Below are positions 6,191 to 11,077 of a stretch of 11,077 nucleotides of DNA, piece after piece (position 1 is the stretch's first letter; each line of letters begins with the position of its first letter). Source of the stretch: Lysobacterales bacterium CG_4_10_14_3_um_filter_64_11 (GTDB taxonomy: Bacteria > Pseudomonadota > Gammaproteobacteria > Xanthomonadales > Xanthomonadaceae); NCBI GenBank assembly GCA_002782905.1, contig PFJA01000019.1:4776-15852 (forward strand). Reading direction: 5' to 3'. The position numbers were made by a program, and so were the translations under genes. The notes under the pieces are model-generated. The model worked only from the letters and a program-made list of their open reading frames with translations, ran no database searches and had not been told where the DNA came from.

Positions 6191-9100
6191 CGAGCCTCCC
6201 GGCGCAGCACCAGCGCGCTCGGCTGCGGGTTGAAGTCGAACAGCGCCGGTTGCTGCACGCGTCGCGCGGGCGCATCGGCGGGCAGGTCGTGGAAGGTGAT
6301 CGCGCGCGTGCCATCGGCCGCACCAACGATGCGGCCGACGCGCGCATCGTTTGCCAGTGACGGCAACCGTTGCACTGCGTAAGCCAGCCATTCGTCGATG
6401 CGGATGCTGCCATTGGCGTCCAGGTCGGCATGGCCAGCGCCCAGCCCATCCACCGCCAATGCATAGGTCAACAGGCCCTGGCCGAGGCGTGCATCCTCGA
6501 GCGCAACGTCGTCGGCCTGGGTCGCGGCGAGGATACGGATGCCCTTGTCGTAGGCCAGTTGGCCGAGCCCGCTGTCGCCCATCGGCCCAGGCTTGAAGCG
6601 GCCGTCGGCGACGCTTGCTGCGGAATGGCAGGCGTCGATCACCAGGGTGATCTCGGCCGCATGCATCAGATGGAACGGTGCGACCAGGTCCGCGGTGGCG
6701 AACACGGTGGACAGGTCCGGTGCATCGGCGCCGTCGGGCCAGCGTCCGTCGCCCGGGATCAGGTAGAAGTCGCCGCGCGGGTTCGCCCAGCCATGGCCAG
6801 AGAAACTCACGATCACCGCGTCGTCCGGCGTTGCTGGCTGCAACATGCTGGCGTCGATGCCATCTGCGCGCAACTTGGCGAGTGTGAGGTCGCGGTCGGC
6901 GTCGCCCGCCAGCAGCGACAGCACGCGGCCGAGTGTGGCGCGGTAGACGCGCGTGCGCCGGCCATCGGCGCCGCGTTCGGCGGCGAGTACCAGCTGGTGC
7001 GTCTCGTAGCCCGGGATGGCGGACAACTGAGCCGCCATCAGCCTCGCGTCGGCGACTGCGTAGTTCAACCGAAAGCGCGGGGTGTCGTAGTTGTCGATGC
7101 CGATCGTGAGCACGTATGCGCGACGCGGGCGCGGCGCGATCGCGGGGCGCGTCCAGGTCAGGGTCGCGGTCTCGCCCTTGATGCGGTCCTCGTTGAACGC
7201 ATACGCGGTGAACACCTGTGAGGCTTCGCCGACCTGCGTCGGCAAGGGCACGGTGAACTCGACCCGGTGCACACCGTTTGCTGCCTGCACGGCATTGTGC
7301 CTGCGCCATTGCGCGAGGTCGGTGCCGTCGGCGTCCACCTGCACGGGTGCCATCGCGACCAGCCGGCCATTGCGGAACAATCTTGGGTTGAACAGGCCGG
7401 AACGGGTCCTGCCGTTGGGTGCGTCGGCGTCGACGCCTTCGCGTACTTCGATGGCGACCACTGCTTCGGCCGCATCGCGGCCCACACGCACCTCGGTGAG
7501 ACGCACCTCGGGCAGCACCCGGTTGAGGCTGGCGATGGCGGGCAGCGGCTTGAAGGCCGTCGCGCAGGTGTCATTGGCACGGCAGTCGAGCAGTTTTCGG
7601 TACAGCCCGGGCTCGTAGTAGTCGCGCATGAAGGTCTGTGCGGCCAGGCTCTGCCACGGCGCGTCGGGCACCAGCCAGCGCACCAGCTTGGTATCGGCAT
7701 TGAGGTTGGTGTCGTAGCGGCCGCCGGGTGCCACCGCGAAGTAGCGGTTGTTGGGGAAGACATAGAGGGTGAGTTGCAGGCTGCCATCGCCGCTGTCTCG
7801 AAAGCTGATCGAGCCATCGACATTCGCTGCCCAGAACAACTGACTGCCTGCAATGCCCCCGGCCCTGATGACGTTGGCATCGTAAATGGTGCGCGCGACG
7901 ATCGAGCCACTGTCGATGGCAATCAGTTCCTGCCGATCAAGGCCGAATATATGGCTGTTGCTGACCGCGATGCTTTTCGCCGAAAAATCGGCGAATTTGC
8001 GGGTCTTTCCGTTTGGCTCAACATCGACGACATAAAGATCGGACAATTGGGTAGCAGGCGAACTCCCTTGGGTGAATAGCAGCGTTTCTCCATTGGGAGT
8101 GAAGTCCAGCGCAGTGATCGGGTTCACCATGCGCACGTCATCCTCGCCTTCGCGGTGCGCGAACCTGACACGCTCGCGTGGGCTCGGTACGAGAGATTTT
8201 CCGTCAATATCGAGCAGCCATACGCGATAGATACTCTCGGTCGACGAGCCTTCATCTGTCTTCCATTGCTGCGTCGCGACCGCAAGCTGGGTACGGTCGG
8301 GCGAGAGCTTTAGCGCGGTGATCTCCTGATCGCCCCAGTCGGGCTGCTCCATGCGCTGCCAGCCGCCCGCGGCCATTCCATCGCCGGCAAGATAAAGCGA
8401 CACGCCGGCAGGATCATCATCATCCGCCCCGGCATCGTCTTCGGCGGACATCATGGAAGGGTTGACCGCGAATTCTGGCCGCGACCCGACACCAAGAAAA
8501 CTGCCCTTCCCGTCGAACGACACCATCTTCTGATAGCTTTCAATCCCTGGGCAATCCCCAGCACGCGCACAATTGCGGTCCACGATCAACACTGGCGCGC
8601 TTTTGAGCACACCGTATTCGGGGCTACTGCCGGGCATGTCCCAATCGCTCATTATCGCGAAGCGTTCATCGTCGAGCATCTCGACTTCGCTATAGTGCCG
8701 GTCGAGGATAACGGGCGGTTCTGCCGACCCTTCCGCGATGTTGAGCGTTTCAATCCGTGTGCCGTTGAAAACATTGGTCGCCTCCATCTTGACGAGACGA
8801 CGCCCGTCGGCACTCAGTCCGACGTCATAGAGCATGCTGCGCAGATTGCCTTGCAGCGTCCGTGGTTTCGCCGATCCGTCGACCCTCTCCAGATTGATGA
8901 GGTAATTGCACTGCTCGCTACGGTCGCAGTCATAGTCCTTGGTGCTGGCGACGACCAGCGTCATATCGCCGGTTTCGGGACGATGTGCCACAGGGCGCAG
9001 GCGGCCATCAGGTGATAGCGGGAAATTCAACGCGGCCTCTGTGCGACCATATTCAGCCGGCTTGGGGGGGGGCGGCAATGTCCCGTCGGGCGTCACCCTC

Positions 9101-9564
9101 CGCGTCGTCAGATCGAGCGAATAGCTGCATTGTCCCGCAGCACCGCGCGCCGCTTTTGGACAAAACTCATCGGCGTTCAGGTTTATGGTATAGAAGAACA
9201 ACAGCCTGTCGCTGCCTTCATCGGCGCGAATATCCTGAAACCAGAGATATTTGGCTTCGGAAGGATCGCCTTCGACGGGGATTTGCGCCTGATCGAGGAT
9301 CGCGCCAGTTGCCGTGTCCCAGATCACGATTACGCCATCTTCGCCCAGCGACAACAGATTGCTTGACCCGTTGAGCCATTTGACCGCGACCACCGGCCGC
9401 GCGTGGCCGAACTGCATCACTATCTTCGGTTCGAGCACGGCCTCAGTCGGCGCGACGGTAACCGGTGCCGGCGGTGATGCCGCTTCCTGCCCGGAACACC
9501 CTGCGGCCAGCAGGGCGGCGCAGCAGCACAGCAGCAGGCCAGCAATGCGTATGGCGATGCGCAT
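6187..9564 (-). CDS. WD40 propeller / caspase-fold lipoprotein with EF-hand loop, 1125 aa
   Basis: The ATG at 9564 has GGAG seven bases upstream. The signal peptide ends LLAAGC (Cys23 lipidated, Ser at +2). Residues about 48-620 form a beta-propeller. The clearest WD40 blade is 52-83 (FGH, then DGVIVIWD); later blades include ITALKLSPD (415) and ITALDFTPNG (483). GGRYDT, LVRWLVP and YYEPGLYRKLL (614-659) are the linker typical of bacterial WD40-caspase proteins, followed by an Ig-like beta region (685-800). The caspase domain (814-1090) has D839 in YAVADA, H924 in FSGHG and C979 in DACHSA, so the dyad and both metacaspase-type acidic S1 residues (D839, D977) are present. DLDANGSIRIDE (1047-1058) fits an EF-hand loop. 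An acidic loop (375-384) and proline run (164-167, on a G9 tract) lie in the propeller. The propeller DNA has lower GC than the caspase part. First gene of the operon. Confidence 0.92.
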   Translation of the reverse strand: MRIAIRIAGLLLCCCAALLAAGCSGQEAASPPAPVTVAPTEAVLEPKIVMQFGHARPVVAVKWLNGSSNLLSLGEDGVIVIWDTATGAILDQAQIPVEGDPSEAKYLWFQDIRADEGSDRLLFFYTINLNADEFCPKAARGAAGQCSYSLDLTTRRVTPDGTLPPPPKPAEYGRTEAALNFPLSPDGRLRPVAHRPETGDMTLVVASTKDYDCDRSEQCNYLINLERVDGSAKPRTLQGNLRSMLYDVGLSADGRRLVKMEATNVFNGTRIETLNIAEGSAEPPVILDRHYSEVEMLDDERFAIMSDWDMPGSSPEYGVLKSAPVLIVDRNCARAGDCPGIESYQKMVSFDGKGSFLGVGSRPEFAVNPSMMSAEDDAGADDDDPAGVSLYLAGDGMAAGGWQRMEQPDWGDQEITALKLSPDRTQLAVATQQWKTDEGSSTESIYRVWLLDIDGKSLVPSPRERVRFAHREGEDDVRMVNPITALDFTPNGETLLFTQGSSPATQLSDLYVVDVEPNGKTRKFADFSAKSIAVSNSHIFGLDRQELIAIDSGSIVARTIYDANVIRAGGIAGSQLFWAANVDGSISFRDSGDGSLQLTLYVFPNNRYFAVAPGGRYDTNLNADTKLVRWLVPDAPWQSLAAQTFMRDYYEPGLYRKLLDCRANDTCATAFKPLPAIASLNRVLPEVRLTEVRVGRDAAEAVVAIEVREGVDADAPNGRTRSGLFNPRLFRNGRLVAMAPVQVDADGTDLAQWRRHNAVQAANGVHRVEFTVPLPTQVGEASQVFTAYAFNEDRIKGETATLTWTRPAIAPRPRRAYVLTIGIDNYDTPRFRLNYAVADARLMAAQLSAIPGYETHQLVLAAERGADGRRTRVYRATLGRVLSLLAGDADRDLTLAKLRADGIDASMLQPATPDDAVIVSFSGHGWANPRGDFYLIPGDGRWPDGADAPDLSTVFATADLVAPFHLMHAAEITLVIDACHSAASVADGRFKPGPMGDSGLGQLAYDKGIRILAATQADDVALEDARLGQGLLTYALAVDGLGAGHADLDANGSIRIDEWLAYAVQRLPSLANDARVGRIVGAADGTRAITFHDLPADAPARRVQQPALFDFNPQPSALVLRREAR
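6391..6426 (-). other. EF-hand-like calcium loop in the caspase domain
   Basis: Codons 1047-1058 of the WD40-caspase read DLDANGSIRIDE. This satisfies the EF-hand loop at positions 1 (Asp), 3 (Asp), 5 (Asn), 6 (Gly), 8 (Ile) and 12 (Glu). Position 9 is Arg rather than the usual Asp/Ser/Thr. It is followed by a helix-like WLAYAVQRL. Many metacaspases need calcium, so this loop may be the binding site; that is inference. Confidence 0.65.
9064..9072. repeat. G9 homopolymer inside the propeller coding region
   Basis: Nine consecutive G on the plus strand (C9 on the coding strand) encode part of a four-proline run at residues 164-167 of the WD40-caspase. A one-base change would shift the frame early in the protein and remove the caspase domain. 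In this sequence the frame is intact. Confidence 0.8.
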
Positions 9565-9616
9565 GGCGATGCTCCGTTGCGTTGCCCGCGACCCGCTCGG
9601 CCGCGCCGGCCAAGCG

Positions 9617-9643
9617 AGGATAGCACCTTAGCAGCGTTTGCCA
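9617..9643 (-). promoter_or_regulatory. Probable promoter of the caspase-trypsin operon
   Basis: Read on the minus strand, an extended -10 element TGCTATCCT (9625-9617) is preceded, after a 15-base spacer, by a weak -35-like TGGCAA (9643-9638). Transcription would start near 9610 and leave a leader of about 45 bases before the ATG at 9564. The TGn extension compensates for the poor -35. No other candidate of similar quality lies closer to the gene. Confidence 0.4.
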
Positions 9644-9800
9644 CTGGTGCAAGAGATGCTTGGTGCGCAGCGCATGCGCTTGGACACGCTGACCGCTGAC
9701 AATCTGCGCCTGCCGACACAACTCGCCATGCGCGGGCTTGACGACGCTTTGGCTCGTTATGACTTCTACTGCGCCGATAGTTGGCTCGCGGCGGAGGCGC
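9632..9800 (+). pseudogene. Short decayed coding fragment, unidentified
   Basis: Following a TAG at 9629-9631, the frame reads QRLPLVQEMLGAQRMRLD, TLTADNLRLPTQLAMRGLDD, ALARYDFYCADSWLAAEA and then dissolves into Pro/Arg-rich noise near 9800. Third positions are mainly G or C and the residue mix is that of an alpha-helical soluble protein. It has no ribosome binding site and overlaps the operon promoter. I do not recognise the family. It is probably an internal piece of a lost gene; an unusual small real gene cannot be excluded. Confidence 0.3.
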
Positions 9801-10150
9801 CACAGCCACAGCCCGTGCCAAGGCTTGAGATCAGCAGAGTCAGACCGCCGCGGCGCCTTGGCGGCAACGCGATCCTGCAATGGGAACGGCTGCGTACTGA
9901 GGTGGGGGCCATCGATGGGGTAACCTCCACGGCCTGGATGCCTGATCGCGGCTTGATGCGACGTGCAGGACACGCGCGGAGCGACGAGCGACTTGCAAGC
10001 AGCGGCTGGCGTGCCCGCGATAAAAAGTGGGGCAATTTGAGTGCGGGGGGGCGGGTTGGCCTCACCTTCGCACGGCATGCCAATCTGCCTCATCCAGCCC
10101 GGCGGAACCCACCGCGCATTGCGCACAAATCACGGATTACTTTGACGCCA

Positions 10151-10708
10151 ATGTCCATCACTCTCACCGACTTCGCCCGCGCCCGTTTGTTTGCGTGCGA
10201 GCCACGCCGCAACACGATCCAGGATATCTTGCCTGAGGCGTTCGAGCAGCATCTGAATGCAGTGCCGCCGCTGCGAGTGCTCGATGGCTATGCGCCGTTC
10301 TGCAAATTGCACGTGCACCGCAACTGGACGTCCACGCGCTGCCTCGCGGTGCCAATCACCGCGCACAACCAGCACCTGTTGCGCTCGGGCTACGAGGCGC
10401 GTAGTTCTGACGAGTTGCCGGTGCTGGTGCGCTGGTTCGAGGGTGTGGAGCCGCCGGTGGCGGACTACCTGATCGTGATCCTGTACAGCCGCGAGCAGTT
10501 GGCGAAGGAAAACACGCCGATCGCTGCCGACTGGGGCGTGGTGGGCTGCATGTACAGCGCCGAGCCAGAGGAAACCCCGATGGCGCCGATCACGATGATG
10601 CGCAATGCGCTGGGGGTGGCGGAAGGCGGCTCCGGCGTGGCGATGGATCGCGCCGCCTACCAGCGCAGCGTGGCGTTCTGGAACACGCACGCGAACTGGC
10701 GCGGGTAG
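10151..10708 (+). CDS. DUF3228 family protein, 185 aa
   Basis: The product starts MSITLTDFARARLF and ends with ITMMRNALGVAEGGSGVAMD and a QRSVAFWNTHANWRG tail. This is the signature end of the DUF3228 family as I recall it; DGYAPFCKL (45-53), PITAHNQHLLRSGYEAR and ADWGVVGCMYSAEPEE are further family blocks. The length of about 185 residues fits a complete family member. There is no signal peptide or membrane helix, so it is a soluble cytoplasmic protein of unknown function. The start was chosen because family homology begins here; the upstream in-frame extension to 9638 reads as noise. No good Shine-Dalgarno precedes the ATG, which is unusual in this window. It is divergent from the caspase operon and has no evident link to it. 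Confidence 0.8.
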   Translation: MSITLTDFARARLFACEPRRNTIQDILPEAFEQHLNAVPPLRVLDGYAPFCKLHVHRNWTSTRCLAVPITAHNQHLLRSGYEARSSDELPVLVRWFEGVEPPVADYLIVILYSREQLAKENTPIAADWGVVGCMYSAEPEETPMAPITMMRNALGVAEGGSGVAMDRAAYQRSVAFWNTHANWRG

Positions 10709-11077
10709 CTCAACATGGCCGCAGTGCGGCGCTACTTTGCCCTCTTCGTGCGCGAGGAACTGCTGAAGAAACTGCTTGGCCAAGGCTGAAGTCAACGCCG
10801 GCGGCGACGCGCCGGTGATCCTGGCCGCCAACGGTGGCCTGCCGCAGACCTTGCTGCCGAGTGCCGACCCGGTTGCCGATTGGCTTGATCTGATGGAGGG
10901 GGTCGAGGCGTTGTGCCCGGAATGGTCGGCACCCTAGCCGCCGCAGCCGGAATGGGTGTATCGCCTGTAGCTGCGGTCGGTCGCCCGGTGGTGGTTAGCC
11001 AAGGCTCGATGGCCGGGCTGTGCGATCCGCAACGTATGGGTGGTAGAGTTTCGGCTTGCTTCCTGCCGATACAGCGA
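10709..11077. other. Final 369 bases: broken small gene and unassigned tail
   Basis: 10715-10970 contains the probable pseudogene described separately. From 10971 to the window end I find no open frame with protein-like composition, no RNA gene and no terminator. No hairpin followed by T residues is visible after the DUF3228 stop. Confidence 0.5.
10715..10970 (+). pseudogene. Small hypothetical gene broken by a frameshift and an internal stop
   Basis: An ATG at 10715 opens MAAVRRYFALFVREELLKKL and stops at 10789. Overlapping it in another frame, from 10779, comes AKAEVNAGGDAPVILAANGG, then LPQTLLPSADPVADWLDLME and VEALCPEW, to a TAG at 10935-10937. The same frame then continues PPQPEWVYRL to a second TAG at 10968. 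Joined at about 10776 and read through the first TAG, these make one plausible protein of about 80 residues. No Shine-Dalgarno is obvious. I do not recognise the protein. A sequencing error at the frameshift is possible but would not explain the internal TAG. Confidence 0.4.

Larger units (their letters stand above)
9565..10150. other. 586-base stretch between divergent genes, largely non-coding
   Basis: It holds the probable operon promoter (9617-9643) and a coding-like fragment (9632-9800). From about 9800 to 10150 I see no protein-like frame on either strand, no rRNA or tRNA and no clear inverted repeats. There is a G7 run at 10045-10051. One plus-strand frame stays open from 9638 into the DUF3228 gene, but the stretch between reads as Arg/Pro/Ala-rich noise. 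Confidence 0.55.

Noticed and set aside
6191..7309. Upstream extension of the second caspase frame to over 1000 residues
   Set aside because: It is a shadow of the WD40-caspase gene. The real start at 6190 has a Shine-Dalgarno and a signal peptide.
705..9564. A standard Thoeris (TIR plus caspase-like effector) call
   Set aside because: The caspases have lipoprotein signal peptides and the TIR is membrane anchored with TPRs, so a cytosolic cyclic-ADPR signal could not reach them directly. The units are also convergent rather than one operon.
9638..10150. An N-terminal extension of the DUF3228 protein to 356 residues
   Set aside because: Family homology starts at the ATG at 10151 and the length from there is complete. 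The stretch between 9800 and 10150 is not protein-like.
10971..11077. A possible tRNA or small RNA in the tail
   Set aside because: No cloverleaf, anticodon stem or terminator could be folded by eye.

Overview
The window looks like a GC-rich proteobacterial chromosome segment. The outer-membrane beta-barrel tail, four lipobox signal peptides and the style of the DUF3228 gene suggest a gammaproteobacterium of the Xanthomonas/Lysobacter kind. That placement is inferred from composition and protein style only.

Layout. 2-100 is the last 32 codons of an outer-membrane beta-barrel protein (+). 101-704 has no intact gene; it holds what looks like a frameshifted IS91-type transposase tail, an unidentified coding-like fragment and a good promoter. 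705-2678 (+) encodes a TIR protein with one membrane helix, a TolB-like domain and TPRs. 2706-2975 (+) encodes a small lipoprotein with four tandem 12-residue repeats. A perfect 22-bp palindrome (2998-3019) separates this pair from a convergent three-gene minus-strand operon. In transcription order that operon is a WD40-propeller/caspase lipoprotein (9564-6187), a second caspase-fold lipoprotein with a DUF4384-like end (6190-4139) and a trypsin-like lipoprotein protease (4142-3033). Both junctions in the operon are 4-base ATGA overlaps. 9565-10150 is mostly non-coding, with a probable operon promoter and one decayed coding fragment. 10151-10708 (+) is a DUF3228 protein. 10715-10970 looks like a broken small gene.

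How it may work together. All three operon products carry lipoprotein signal peptides, so two cysteine proteases of the caspase/metacaspase clan and one serine protease are predicted on the periplasmic side of the envelope. Both caspase domains keep the His/Cys dyad and the acidic residues expected of an Arg/Lys-specific metacaspase S1 pocket. The trypsin has an intact Arg-Ile-Val-Gly-Gly zymogen activation site. A caspase-to-trypsin activation cascade is therefore a natural hypothesis, with the propeller as sensor or docking module and an EF-hand loop as a possible calcium switch. The neighbouring TIR protein keeps the putative NADase glutamate in the cytoplasm and is predicted to present a TolB/TPR region to the periplasm, so it could couple an envelope signal to NAD+ metabolism. 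A functional link between the TIR pair and the protease operon is inference from proximity only.
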